Positions 19,999-30,449 of a stretch of 64,000 bases of DNA are shown in pieces. Where the stretch lies: assembly GCA_020796225.1 (NCBI GenBank), contig CM036755.1:15191317-15255316 (forward strand). The letters run 5' to 3'. The notes under the pieces were generated by a model. It had not been told where the DNA came from, made no database searches, and was given only the letters and a program-made list of their open reading frames with translations. Positions within the stretch are counted from its first letter, which is position 1. Every line of letters begins with the position of its first letter. A program made the position numbers and the translations under genes. Source of the stretch: Arion vulgaris (lineage: Eukaryota; Mollusca; Gastropoda; Stylommatophora; Arionidae).

Positions 19999-20210
19999 GG
20001 TAGAAGAAAAGAACTCATGATGAAAGAATATGGTAGAAGGCAAGAACTGATGATGTGAGATTAAGGTAGAAGACAAGAACTCATGATATGAGATTAAGAT
20101 TTAAAAGAAAAGACAAGACATGAGATTAAGGTAGAAGACAGGGACTTGAGATGAGATTAAGATACAAGACTGAAGACATGAGATTAAATTAGAAAACTGA
20201 TGACCGATAT
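19999..20210 (+). repeat. 33-bp minisatellite, right part (degenerate)
   Basis: Units such as GAGATTAAGGTAGAAGACA and AAGGCAAGAACTGATGATG resume after the inserted element and become shorter and more irregular towards 20210. Confidence 0.85.
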
Positions 20211-20220
20211 TAGATTATTA

Positions 20221-20233
20221 CAAGTGATACCTT
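20221..20233 (+). repeat. Left target-site duplication of family A copy 2
   Basis: CAAGTGATACCTT recurs at 24796-24808. Confidence 0.75.
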
Positions 20234-20606
20234 TGGCATCGGGGATAAATCTGAGCCATCTGGGTATTTTTCCAGAGATCCCTGATCACAGTGTAGATAA
20301 GATCGAGATTCTAGTCCTATCTGAGATGGACGATAAAATGTATGTCCCATGTTCAATTTGAGCACGCAAGAGAACCCATGGCAGTTCAAAATTGAGAAGA
20401 GCAGGCTGGAAAGTCGCTGAATTCATTAGCAAAAAGATTAAAAATTAAATTCCTACAAAATATCTTCACCATCATCAAAAGTAAAACTGGGACCCTTGAC
20501 GGTGCTACTGAGTTTGTGCACTGCAGCTGAGATCTTCCTGTGTAAGAAAGAGATTGGAACACACATGGTTAGGTATCGAAGTGCAATATTAGTTACTAAA
20601 CTGATG

Positions 20607-21255
20607 TCAATTTCCTTCCGAGCAGACCCATAGGTGCTCAGTCTCCCCCAACAGATATTGAAGAGTATACATACTGATGGTTCCTGAGTCTCGCTGATTA
20701 AACCCACCTCTCACTCTGCCTCTCAGGCATCCAGCTCGACTTATACAACGGGTAACTCCAAACTGCCTAAATATCCTGATTGATTCAACATCGATTTTAG
20801 TGTCCTCATCCAACTGACAGTCGTGAAGAGACCGAAGAAGATCTCCCTTATTCATCTTCAACTCCCCAACAATCGATGCTGTTGATGCAAGTCTGTCCGC
20901 TCTCTCATTACTGTAAACACCCGCATGCCCAGGACAGTATATCCACATAAGCCTCTGGAGGTTAGAAACTTCTTTAGGCGACATCCACTCATACCGAAAC
21001 CTGCCTTCTGGATCTTGTGAAGCATCGACTGAGAGTCAGATACAACTGCTGCCCAAGTAAATGAAATCCCAGATATCCAATGGAGAGCAGCAGTAATGGC
21101 CTGAACCTCCATCCTAATACTATAAGTAGTTGTCCTGTATGCCCCACTTCGCTCCGCAACAACCCTACCATGCGCATTAGCAAAGAAACCCCAGCCGGAC
21201 TTCTCACCACGATGAACAGACCCTTTGGTTTATACAACATCATCATCCCTTGCAT
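20607..21255 (-). pseudogene. Family A RNase H (copy 2), catalytic site lost
   Basis: The expected YTDGS start of the domain reads stop-TKGS here, so the first catalytic Asp is gone. The Glu block (IRMEVQAITAALHW) and the Asp block (VVSDSQSMLHKI) are present; after a one-base deletion near 21000 the frame continues with EWMSPKEVSNLQRLMW and GHAGVYSNERADRLAS. A Cys/His-like end TEHLWVC follows near 20630. Copy 3 has the same shift and a similar loss of YTDGS. It is inactive as assembled. Confidence 0.8.
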
Positions 21256-21308
21256 TATCTTCTATCAGCTGCTTAACTGCGAGATCAGCCTTCATGTTGC
21301 CCCAATCT

Positions 21309-22535
21309 CTACATTCTTTTCCAAGAGTAATGATAACGTTGAGATAGTTGGTCATCTGTTGGGATCCATTCTTCCCCTTTTGGTAAGGTCGCAACCGTAG
21401 TCACCCGGCCAATTGTTCTCTCAGCTTGGGCCATCCACGACATGCCACCCTTGATTCTCGTGCGCTTAACATCATTAGTGTTCTTGTGCATTGGATGTCT
21501 CTTATCCGCAGTAACCCGCATATATGCCTTGGTTTGGGTGATTGCATGACGGGAGCGTAGTGACAAAAGGCCAAGCATATATCTCATCTTCACAATGGGA
21601 GTATCTCTAGTGCAGCCCAGGACTATACGCATACCTTCATTCTGAACGTCGAGTCATTCACGTTGTGATCTTGATATCGTAAGAATGCCGAGTCTGTAGT
21701 CTCTGCTCAAGGTGTGCGGCTACCATAACTTTGAGAGCCGCAAGACCATGCTTGCGACGTTGTTCAACATGGTGTTTGAAAGATAGACTACGATCAAAGG
21801 TTATTCCAAGATAGCACAGCCTGTCTCTGAGCACGATGGTATGTTCATCAAAGATTACACAGGGTAGATCAGCCTTGACTATGTGATTATTCAACGAGCA
21901 CCACAACATACACGACTTTTCAGGATTGACCTGAGAATGAGACTCTCTACACTAACCCGAGATGGTATGTAATGTTTTCTGAATGTCGTCAACCATCACT
22001 TGTCTATCTGACCCAGTCCTATATATTAAGATATCATCTGCAAATGTCATTGTTCGACCCAATCCGATTGGCTGAATTTTAGCTACATTTGCTGTGTAAA
22101 TATTAAACAACATGGGTGATAGAAGAGAACCCTGGGGTAATCCTGGGCATATACTTGCAGGATCTGATGTCCATGTTCCTAAACGTAGTGCAACGGTTCT
22201 CTCCATTAAAGAAGCAGCTATCCAGTTCACCAGCCAAGGATTAACTTCACATTTAATCAAAGATCGCACCATTATTGAGAAATTCACCTTGTTATAAGCA
22301 TCCTCGAAGTCGATGGCCACAGCAACAGTCTCATGCTTAGATTGGAAGCCTTCATAAACATCATATGCAAACGTGCCAGCATTGTCCCATGTCCCTATCA
22401 TTGGCCGGTAGCTACCCAAAGTGTCAGGAAGGATGCGGTCATTCTCTAAGTGACACATTACCTTTCTGGCCACTATCTTTTCTAGTAATTTGCCATATAC
22501 ATTTTGCAAGGTGAGTATGTGGTAGCTGCTGAGCA
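21309..22535 (-). pseudogene. Family A reverse transcriptase (copy 2), main part
   Basis: From high to low coordinates: LLEKIVARKVMCHLENDRI, AIDFEDAYNKVNF (palm), CPGLPQGSLLSPMLFNIY, and TFADDILIYRTGSD with both catalytic Asp residues intact (about 22030). The frame is stopped at 21952 where copy 1 has Trp (TGG to TAG), then continues as LCYLGITFDRSLSFKHH and the thumb segment MRYMLGLLSLRSRHAI. Except for stops and shifts it is the best-preserved palm in the window. Confidence 0.85.
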
Positions 22536-22547
22536 GTTTAGGATCCT
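22536..22547 (+). repeat. Left target-site duplication of nested LINE
   Basis: GTTTAGGATCCT recurs at 23220-23231; copy 1 has it once at the same place (about 1084-1095), proving insertion. Confidence 0.9.
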
Positions 22548-23219
22548 ATTGTCTATTCCCAGGGGAAGATGTAGTTGGCTGTCCACTCTTGCCGTTAAGC
22601 GTAGGGATGGGCGCTTTAATTTGCGTTCTAGGGCCAGATGAGTCGTCCTTGTGTTATATCCGTGTTTATGTAGTGTGGTCTTCCCTTAGCTTTAGTACCC
22701 GATCTCTTTTTATTGTATGCTGTTATTGGTTGTATTTCATTCTCATTAAATGTCCAAACCATTGCATTTGTTGTCTTTCAATGTATTCGGTGCATGAAGT
22801 TATACCCACTCTGCTTCTGATGTTCTCATTTCGTAGTCTGTCTTTCCTGGTGACTCACAGTGCCTTCCTCAAGCATTTAATTTCACTCGTGGTGAGCTTT
22901 CTGTGATGTGTAGCTGTAAGAGACCAAGTTTGGCACTGGTAACAAAGTGTTGGTAGGAAAATACTTTTATCATCTGTCTTTTCACTTCTATCTTGATCTT
23001 TGGGTGTTGTAGTAATGGTGCCTGCTGGTAAATCGTTGCATCTGCTTTTTGACATCTTGTCTCTATTTCTCTATCTAGTTTTCCGTCCTCTGTGAAAATG
23101 CTGCCTAAATATTTGAATTCAGAAACTTTCTTTACTCTAGTGTTATCTATTTGTATGTTTGCTTGGCTTGGTATTCTGCTGATTTTCATGGTCTCGGTCT
23201 TTTGTTTGTTGATTTTCCT
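22548..23219 (-). mobile_element. Family C LINE fragment nested in family A copy 2
   Basis: A 672-bp 5'-truncated LINE on the minus strand, flanked by a 12-bp target duplication. It encodes INKQKTETMKISRIPSQ, VSEFKYLGSIFTEDGK and, in another frame, TLCYQCQTWSLT and KLTTSEIKCLRKAL, then ERQQMQWFGHLMRM, i.e. the post-palm region and tail of a reverse transcriptase. The last 100 bp match 25684-25790. Confidence 0.88.
22855..23200 (-). pseudogene. Family C reverse transcriptase C-terminal part
   Basis: Two overlapping frames cover VKKVSEFKYLGSIFTEDGK, LDREIETRCQKADATIYQQ, the YGCETW-like segment (here YQCQTWSLTATHHRKL), and EIKCLRKAL. The catalytic YADD region is missing because of 5' truncation. 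A frame change lies near 23000. The part after the stop at 22855 still reads RSRVGITSCTEYIERQQMQW FGHLMRM in pieces. Confidence 0.75.
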
Positions 23220-23231
23220 GTTTAGGATCCT
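23220..23231 (+). repeat. Right target-site duplication of nested LINE
   Basis: Exact match to 22536-22547. Confidence 0.9.
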
Positions 23232-24120
23232 TCCCGTGTTTATGGAGCGGTTGTAAATAGCTATGAAGCCAATCCTCGGGTACCACAGTATTCTGTACAC
23301 TTTTGTTAAAATCCATCACAGCTGCATTAATAACAGTCTCGTCAAGCTATTTGATGTGATGATATTGGACACCACCAGGCCCTGGAGTGGTGCTGTGGCT
23401 TGCCTTGAGTGCATTAACATCCTCCTTTGTTATGAAGTCGATGTAATATTCTCCAGAGCTAGTAATATCACGAAGAACACTCATGATATTATGGCGGTCA
23501 GTTTTACCACCTTTTTCTGTCTGTTCCACGAAACGATGAAGAAACCCCTGACCCTTTTCTGCATCTGTTAAGACGGCTCCTGACGAGTCACGTAAAGTAG
23601 GCTGTTCATTTTGCGATGAAACTGCCAGAATTGATGTAGCGACTTGTCACCACAGACTTGTGTTATGAAAGTCTCCCATAACCCACTCTTTGCCTCACTA
23701 GCCAATACTTTGAAATCCCCAGTGGCTTTGTGGCGAATAGCAGACTTTTCAGCCACATCACACATATTTCTAGGTCGCTTCTTTCGGGCTCTCTGCCATG
23801 ACTTTGTAGCAGCCTCTTTTGCCAGCCATGCTTTTTCAACATTTTCATTCCACCAAGGTGGTTGCCGGAAAGGAGTCCTATCAGTCTTCTTTCTGGCAGT
23901 CTGCCACAGTATACATAATGGGTTTTCGTGATCAGTGTGGCATGGCGTGTACTGAAAGACAGATTTGAGCCTTCTGTCGCAAATTATTGACCTGGTTAGG
24001 AAGAACAACGCAGGGGAGATTATCACTTTCTTGAGCCCCGAGAACATTCCATCGAGCAAAAGTAGCATCGGTTGTGATCAGTGCCAGATCAATGACACCA
24101 TCAGTGTCCTCAGGTCTAGA
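23232..24120 (-). pseudogene. Family A linker and RT N-terminal region (copy 2)
   Basis: Reading downward: QPPWWNENVEKAWLAKEAA and KSWQRARKKRPRNMCDVAEK (the basic linker after the endonuclease), FWQFHRKMNS, then FITKEDVNALKASHSTTPGP and GGVQYHHIK, the entry into the reverse transcriptase. Several stops divide it. The same order is kept in the diverged fragment at 15858. Confidence 0.75.
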
Positions 24121-24126
24121 AGCTAA

Positions 24127-24706
24127 TCAAGTTGGCGCGTCATTCAATATCGTCAAGTCAGAGTTTAGTAGAGCATAACTCAAAGCGATGCTCTGTCTAT
24201 TCTCGATAGCGTTGCCCCACTCCTTTGATCGAGCATTGAAATTACCTGCTATAAGAAACTTTGTGCGTGGTACATCAGAGAGTTTCTCAAGAAAATCCCA
24301 GTTATGTGCAATATAGAGTTTGTCCACATGGGCGTACACATTATAGATTCTCCATACCTGATCACGAATTGTTAATTGAATTCCTTGTAATTCCACACCC
24401 TCAGGTAAGAAGTCATGTGTGTCAAGGCAGTTGTGGGAAGGCCATGTTTCACATAGATAGCCTGACTTTGTCCCCACCGGGTTCACTGGGAGTGAAATAA
24501 CATTTGAAGCCAGGACACACAAGGGCTTTATACTGCTGCAAGTTGGTTACCTGAATCATGAAGATGTTGAAGTCATAGACTAGTTTCTGTAGAATTGGTC
24601 CTCTCTGTTTTGCACTTCGACAATTCCAGTAGCCAATGCGTAGATATTTCAGAGCAGTCGATCTTTCTTCTAAACCGTCTCTGTCCAGCTCGTCTCTTAC
24701 GTCCAT
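24127..24706 (-). pseudogene. Family A APE-type endonuclease (copy 2)
   Basis: It would nick the genomic target to prime reverse transcription. The frame from 24706 reads LRIGYWNCRSAKQRGPILQ, a normal start of the domain (WN-R at the Asn position), and MIQVTNLQ where QET is usual, so the catalytic Glu is replaced. After a shift near 24500: YLCETWPSHNCLDTHDFL, YNVYAHVDKLY, and FLIAGNFNARSKEWGN, where the usual GDFNA has Asn for Asp. DLALITTDATFARWNVLG and ESDNLP (usual SDH) end the domain. Changes at three catalytic positions suggest loss of activity. Confidence 0.78.
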
Positions 24707-24795
24707 TTCTCTCCTCTACCTCTTCTTTTGTATGCATATTTTCTTGTCTGATCTGCTGGAGGACCAGTGCAATAATGATGGTTCTTTCAATCAAT

Positions 24796-24808
24796 CAAGT
24801 GATACCTT
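24796..24808 (+). repeat. Right target-site duplication of family A copy 2
   Basis: Exact match to 20221-20233. Confidence 0.75.
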
Positions 24809-25680
24809 GTAACTGAAATTAAATGATAACGGAGTCTAAAGAGAAAATCAACACCGTGATATAGCAATTAACTGACTGCCCGGTAATAATACAAACAGTA
24901 ATTCCTAACAAAAATTGCAAACAGTGGAAGAGAGTCTTGCTTTATGAGTCAGTTGTTGATAATGTACAGAAAATCAGTAATAGCAATGGAAATTTGGGGT
25001 GGTAAAATGGCTATGACAAGAAAAATGAAGGGTACAAGAAGCAGATAAATAGTAAAAAGATCTATAACTGTATGGGGGAAAAGAGTCGAGTATAAAGTAC
25101 TGAAGCGACAGATAGCCGCCATCAATATACATGACAAACAGGAATGTAAAATGAAAAAAATGCAACACCTTTTGGTCATTGTACATATCATGTAAATGAT
25201 GTATTTTGTGTCCAGATTTCACATTTTGTTTAAGAAATGTATACTAGATAAAAATGTATATTGTTTGAGTGAAGCTACGATTGTTCTAATATGTAACAAT
25301 ATATTGATTTTCTGTTGTGTTCACTATTTAAAAACTTTATTTTGTCTGCTTAAAAGTTTGGTTGCATTCTTCCATTTTTTATATGATGCCTTCAAAATTG
25401 AAAATGATAAAACACCACAGATTATATATGCTGATAGTATTATTATCCACATCACAAAATGGCATACAGAAACTAGTTATATCAGTTTTTCATCTTCTTC
25501 TGCAATCTCTGGTCATGCGCACTGTCAACTACAAACTGGGCAGTCAGGTTTCCCCAAAGGTTAATTTTCAGGTCTGCTGGGTGTGGTCACATGTTGCTTC
25601 TCAGCTCACCCAGAAGAGGACAGTCGTGCAGGACAGGCTCTGTTTGTTTTGCCTGCTACCACTGGAAAAGAGCTGTTAGA
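24809..25680. other. AT-rich interval, no recognised gene
   Basis: No known protein seen on either strand. The part from about 25500 to 25680 is less AT-rich and may be 3' untranslated sequence of the family C fragment that follows. Confidence 0.4.
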
Positions 25681-25681
25681 C

Positions 25682-25942
25682 CTATTGTCTTTTTCCAGGT
25701 GGATGATGGAGTTGGTTGTCCACTCTTGCCATTAAGCATAGGGGCAGAGCTTTAATTTTTGTTCCAGACCTATTTGCTCTCATTGTCTTCAGTACCACAG
25801 TGAGATGGAATCCTTCTCTTAAACTCCCTTGAAGCGTAAGGCATCAACAAATTTCCTCCAACCAGATCTATCTTGTGACAAGCTGCAGAAACTGCTGTAT
25901 CAGCAGACTGGTGCTCTATCTGTACGCCTGGGAAAGCTTTTA
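25682..25942 (-). mobile_element. Family C LINE, 3' end relic
   Basis: The stretch with GGTTGTCCACTCTTGCC and TTAAGCATAG (25710-25740) matches the 3' end of the nested LINE at 22567-22610. Upstream on the minus strand it reads LSQDRSGWRKFVDALRFKG, a typical end of a LINE reverse transcriptase (DRxxWRxFV). The hAT-type MITE at 25951 interrupts or bounds it. Confidence 0.65.
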
Positions 25943-26288
25943 TTCTAGACCAACATTTCCCAAACTGGGGTCAGCGAGGTCTTGAAGAAATATTATGATC
26001 TTTGACATTTCAAATAGAAAAATAAATTGTAAAAATATGTATAAAAGCAGTGGTAATCTAGTTCCACTGTGAAATCAAAGGCCCCAGACCTGAGTCTAAA
26101 TGTCTGACAGGACAAAATGAAAGATCATTTGAAGTTTCCCAGTCTAAGAACATTGTTTACTATTGTAACACAAACAGTATTCATTCCTGTCCATTTTCAT
26201 ATATAGAAACTTTTAGGGGTCCACGGCAGCAAAATGTAATTGAATGGGGTCCGCCGTAACCAAAAGTTTAGGAAATGCTGTTCTAAAC
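25943..26288. mobile_element. hAT-type MITE
   Basis: Element 25951-26280 (330 bp). Ends read CAACATTTCCCAAACT on the left and, on the other strand, CAGCATTTCCTAAACT on the right. The flanks TTCTAGAC (25943-25950) and TTCTAAAC (26281-26288) form an 8-bp target duplication with one change, the length made by hAT transposases. GGGGTC near the left end and GGGGTCCGCC near the right are also common in hAT (Charlie-like) ends. No coding capacity. Confidence 0.82.
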
Positions 26289-26329
26289 CATAGACCAGCT
26301 ACCAACGAAAGCTTGTGTCCTTGTCTACC

Positions 26330-26958
26330 TGTACAGTTATGTTGTGTTTAGGTGACATTTCCTCACCCTTGGATAAGGTAGAGAGCTACAAATACCTGAG
26401 CTCAATAATTAACAATAACGGTGATTTCCAAAGAGATCTCAAGAGGATTGGCAATAGCAATCAAGAAGTTAAACACAATGAAGAACATGTGGCAAAGCAC
26501 CAGCAAAATATTAAAATTACAAATATTGAGAACCTGCATTTTTTTTCAGTGGCTACTTATGTTTGTGAATCATGGACCATTACACAAAAAATAAGAACGA
26601 AAATCCAGTCCTTTGAAACTAAATGCTACAGAAAGATCCTACGAATACCATGGACAGAAAAAAAAGAACACTGATTTCCTGAAAGAACTAAATGTTAAAG
26701 AGAATTAGCTGATAAACAACATACTATACAGAAAAATTAGATACTTTGGTCACATTAAGCGTCACAATGGCCTGGAAAGAACAATACTAGAGGGCAGGGT
26801 CCCAGGACGCAGAGGCAGACCGAGAAGAAGATGGTTACAAGATATTAAAGAAACCATGAATATGACCATTGACGAAGTGGGTGAACTGGCTAGAGACAGA
26901 GTGAATTTCAGATCTGCTGCAAAGAGAGCAACGTCCTATAAAGGAAACGCACCTTGAT
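26330..26958 (+). pseudogene. Family B-related LINE reverse transcriptase tail
   Basis: The first frame reads VESYKYLSSIINNNGDFQR, then a thumb-like part with TYVCESWTITQKIRTKIQ and FETKCYRKILRIPWTEKK. After a break at 26672 it continues in other frames with IRYFGHIKRHNGLERT, RRGRPRRRW and ELARDRVNFRSAAKR. It ends with a GAT-rich stretch (about 26955-26970). It is related to, but distinct from, the copies at 14843 and 27675. The catalytic region is missing. Confidence 0.75.
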
Positions 26959-26974
26959 GAGGATAAGGATTGCA

Positions 26975-27200
26975 TCTTTCCAAATGCACTCCCACACCTG
27001 AAACCGTTATATCGTAATTTTAGTTATCAGGTTTGATAGACGCCCACCTAATATTCTATGTTAACAGAAAAGGTAGTACTGTCATATGATAACTGAATCA
27101 TACAAAATGATGACACATTCTATAGAAAAATCTGTAAAATACCATAATACAAGAGTTAAACATTGAAGATGGTTGGGTATTGAAAAATAGAACACTGAAA
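26975..27200. other. Unassigned spacer
   Basis: AT-rich; nothing recognised. Confidence 0.35.
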
Positions 27201-27204
27201 AGTG

Positions 27205-27365
27205 ATTTTTGGTTATATAAAATGATTTGAAGTAGACACTCATGGAATGATGTATTCCGAGAAAGAGGGGAAGACCAAGGAGAAAATGGGTTCAAGATGA
27301 GGCACAGATGAGGACCTTGCATGTGATAGAGAGGTATCTAGGTGAGCTGTTCTGCCAGTGAAATT
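27205..27365 (+). pseudogene. Eroded LINE tail (family B-like)
   Basis: Plus-strand frames read YIKRFEVDTHGMM and then RERGRPRRKWVQDEAQM with ERYLGELF. These correspond to the KRHEG...RRGRPRRRW...LA tail of family B. Only about 160 bp survive. Confidence 0.5.
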
Positions 27366-27369
27366 TGAT

Positions 27370-27674
27370 ACGGGAGATACTGAATGAATGAATTTTCAAA
27401 AGTATAAAATCTGTTTTCACGATCTACTTACAGGAGTAATAATCTAGAGCTTTTGTTATATATGACTGATATTATTAGTATTTGTGAATAGAAGATGCAA
27501 CTTCACTGTTTGTTGTACTATGCTTGAATTAAACAGCAAACTCAATTTATTTCTGGTGTTAGTGTGTACATTTTTAATGTATGTTTCTGTGTAATTATGT
27601 TGTTGACTCACACCCAACTTTGTAGCATTGTAATCACTTATCCAACGCAATTTTTTGTAACGCCATAAAACAAG
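27370..27674. other. AT-rich spacer
   Basis: No gene or clear repeat seen. Confidence 0.35.
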
Positions 27675-28174
27675 CATGGCTTTACATAAAAATTAAATGA
27701 CTAAAAACAGTATGGAACGGAACTGATGAGAAAACAAAGATCAGAATACTAAGAGCATGCATATTCCCAGTGGCAACGTATGGGTCTGAATCATGAACAC
27801 TTAATAAAGCAGTGGAAAAACATATGTGCTTTCGAATATAAGTGTTTCAGAAGAGTCCTCAGTATATCTTGGACAGAGAAGAGAACAAATAGATCTATCC
27901 AGAGAGCTCAAAATCAAAGAAAACTGATTGATGCTACAAATAAGAAAGAGAAAACTGAGATATTTTGGACATATGAAAAGACATGAAGGGCTGGAGAAGA
28001 CCATCATGGAAGGGGGCATACCGGCAAAAAGAAGAGGAAGACCATGGAGAAGATGGATTCAGAATGTAACTGATGGTTTGAACATGATGGCTGCAGAGGC
28101 AGGACATCTGGCCTATGAGAGAGAAATTCCAGAGGACTGTTGGGGTGGCAAAGTTCTGCTCAGGACCAGCTATT
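27675..28174 (+). mobile_element. Family B LINE, second 5'-truncated copy
   Basis: Closely matches 15050-15545, starting at AGCATGGCTTT. It encodes KCFRRVLSISWTEKRTNRSI, KLRYFGHMKRHEGLEKT, KRRGRPWRRWIQNVTDGLN and HLAYEREIPEDCWGG, and ends in a TGATGATGAT tail. Three frames are used, so it is broken. No clear target duplication was found. Confidence 0.8.
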
Positions 28175-28189
28175 TGATGATGATCCAAC

Positions 28190-28645
28190 ACATGAATAAA
28201 AATGGACATTGATTGTTGAGTTGTGCATAAGAAACACAAAAGATCTGTTTTTATATGTGTAATAGGGAGTCTTATGGAGTGATGTTTTTGTAATGATGCA
28301 TCATTTAACAAGTATAACTTCTGACACGTCATTGAATTCAAACTTAGTTTATTAATCAATGGTTCATGTGATAGTGTACGTCTCGTCCTCCGCCCTGTCT
28401 CTCCCGTTGCTATGTTGTTTTTCTGTCCTTAGTTTCTGTCGTTACGCTACGTCAATTCCGTGCTAGTCTCTATATTATTGCCAAGACGTGCATCATTGGT
28501 GTGCGGTTTTTGGTATACTCTTCCCCTTACATTTTTCTATCTGTCTACTTTCCCCTGTCTAGTCCGGTAACTGCTGTCTTAAGGTAGGGGAATGGCTGTC
28601 CTATGTCATCTCTGTCTACATATGTGCGTCACAACCATCCATATA
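28190..28645. other. Unassigned interval
   Basis: No recognised coding region. 28380-28620 is CT-rich and of higher GC than its flanks; it may be part of an unidentified element. Confidence 0.35.
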
Positions 28646-28679
28646 TAGTTATTGTTATGGGCTAACTGCCCTCAAAGTT

Positions 28680-29160
28680 ATGGCGGAGGCGGATATTGAA
28701 CAACGTCTGCTGCTTCTTCTTTATCAAGGACTAGTGCTGAGCGTTGTGGACTATGGTCTTGGCCTTCTGACAGTAAGCAGAACATCGCTAGATAAGTTAG
28801 ACAGGGTCCAAAATGAAGCAATGAGGCTTTTACTTGGTTGCACACGGGACACTTCATGTGCGGCAATGCGCTATGTCCTTGGATTGCCAACGATGGCCAT
28901 CAGACACAAATTCGCACAGGTAAAAGCTTATCTGAGCGTTTCTGCTGACAAAAATCATCCTCTGCACACATCCATAAATGAAAACAAGGGCAGGCGATTG
29001 AAGAGAGGCCGATCCTGGATGGCCGAGGCAGAGGATGTTATTAAACAGGTCTGTACTCTAGATGAGCTGAGACATGATGAAGAATGGATGCCTATATCAG
29101 AGGATATGACTGCTTACACCATGGTTGTCAGTACACTTGGGAGACGCTGTAGAGAATGGG
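28680..29160 (+). pseudogene. Copy 4 reverse transcriptase C-terminal region
   Basis: Reads MAEADIEQRLLLLLYQGLVL, VVDYGLGLLTVSRTSLDKLD, RVQNEAMRLLLGCTRD and AAMRYVLGLPTMAIRHKFAQ, the thumb and connection after a LINE palm domain. The reverse transcriptase active site is absent through 5' truncation. The meaningful frame changes near 29158, where it continues into RNase H in another frame. Confidence 0.8.
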
Positions 29161-29865
29161 CCCCGGCGTCGTCAATGCGGAGATTCTTGCACTCGTGGAT
29201 GAGCACTCCAATCCAGATGATATCATATACACCGATGGCTCTGTCAGACGCGGAACCAGATCATCGTGGGCTTATTCAGCACAGCGAAATGGTCGCACAC
29301 TTCATGAGGACTGCGGCGCTTTCGAGACAACGACATCGAGCATGATTATGGAGATTACTGCTGCCTCCAGGCTCTGTCATGGGTGACTGAGCAACAGGTT
29401 ACCCATACGATCATCATAACAGACTCGATGAATATGCTTCAACTGAATGAATCTGGAAGTATGCGTGTGGAATGGGTGGACAGCATTCGGAGATCACATC
29501 TCAAGACAATGACTTGGCTGTACACACCTGGACATGCTGGAGTGCAGGGTAACGAGCGTGCGGACTTTCTTGCAAACAATGCCCCGACTCAAACGGGCAG
29601 AAGTATGGACAGAGCCGATATCATCAATGCGGTACGCTCTCAATTATGTGACATTGGCACGTCTCAGACACTGGAACGAGTTCGAGAATTAGGCGTTAAG
29701 TGTGGACATGTCAGACAGTGTCGTCTTCGTGATAGAGAGAGAAGATATAGTAATCAACTTCTCATGGGTACGATGAGCAAATGGACTTTAGGATGTCTGC
29801 TGCAGCGGAGGACAGAGCATGCATGGGAATGCCCAATGTGCCGTGACGTCGATCGCATAACATAA
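29156..29865 (+). pseudogene. Copy 4 RNase H domain, one frameshift
   Basis: First frame: IIYTDGSVRRGTRSSW (catalytic Asp) and MIMEITAASRL (Glu). A shift near 29381 leads to VTHTIIITDSMNML (Asp) and LYTPGHAGVQGNERADFLA. The tail has TEHAWECPMCRD. All four conserved RNase H motifs are intact, unlike copies 2 and 3, so this is the best RNase H in the window. A second break separates it from the thumb region. Stop at 29863-29865. Confidence 0.82.
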
Positions 29866-29880
29866 CATATCTAGTTATTG

Positions 29881-30420
29881 GCATCAGCTGAACTTTATTA
29901 AAGGCATGGAGACAATACCTGAACCATACTACTAACTAACATGTAGTTAGCATATACGGATGGGGATTGGGGGAGGGGAGGTGAATTAGGTTTACTTCTT
30001 ATTAGCAACTGTATTTAACATGGTAGTTGTAAATTCGTGATAGACTTGCTAACTAGTTATGGTTTAAACATTTATAAGAATTTTACATGGTACTCGCAAT
30101 CAAAAGTAATTTTTTTAAAAAGGAAAGAAAAACAAGTAGATGTTTTCTCTTCTCCATATGCCATCACACTCTTTAGTTTATGCACCCATACAAATTTTAA
30201 AAAAAAAATTATTATATTGATATATTTTATAAATTCTTTGCTTATGTACTCACAAAATTAAAAAATTTACCACAAATTAAAAAAAAGATAGTTGTTCTCC
30301 AAATGTCCATGCAGGATGAGCTCTTTGCTTATTATGTACCCAAAATAATCAAGTAAACAACAAAATTTAGATTGTTTTATTCTATGTACCTTTTTAAGTG
30401 CTAAAAAAGAATAGTTGTTT
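29881..30420. other. AT-rich interval, no recognised feature
   Basis: No protein or repeat recognised; contains A- and T-rich runs. Confidence 0.35.
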
Positions 30421-30449
30421 TTCTTATTCAGAACAACAGATGGAATGAC

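Larger units (their letters stand above)
20234..24795 (-). mobile_element. Family A non-LTR retrotransposon, copy 2 (EN-RT-RNase H)
   Basis: A minus-strand LINE between 13-bp target duplications, 4562 bp long including a 672-bp nested insertion plus its duplicated site. In transcription order it has an APE-type endonuclease (24706-24127), a linker (24068-23530), a reverse transcriptase (23487-21309, split by the insertion), and RNase H (21255-20607), then about 350 bp of 3' sequence. No separate ORF1 is present, so it may be 5'-truncated. Copies 1 and 3 are close relatives. Confidence 0.85.
28655..29871 (+). mobile_element. Family A-related LINE, 5'-truncated plus-strand copy (copy 4)
   Basis: It starts within the thumb region (LTALKVMAEADIEQRLL, matching AALKVMVAAHLEQRLL of family A) and runs through RNase H to a short tail CATAACATAACATATC. 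TAGTTATTG at 28646-28654 and 29872-29880 is a candidate 9-bp target duplication. It is diverged from copies 1-3 and belongs to a separate subfamily. Only two frameshifts are needed to explain its breaks. Confidence 0.8.
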
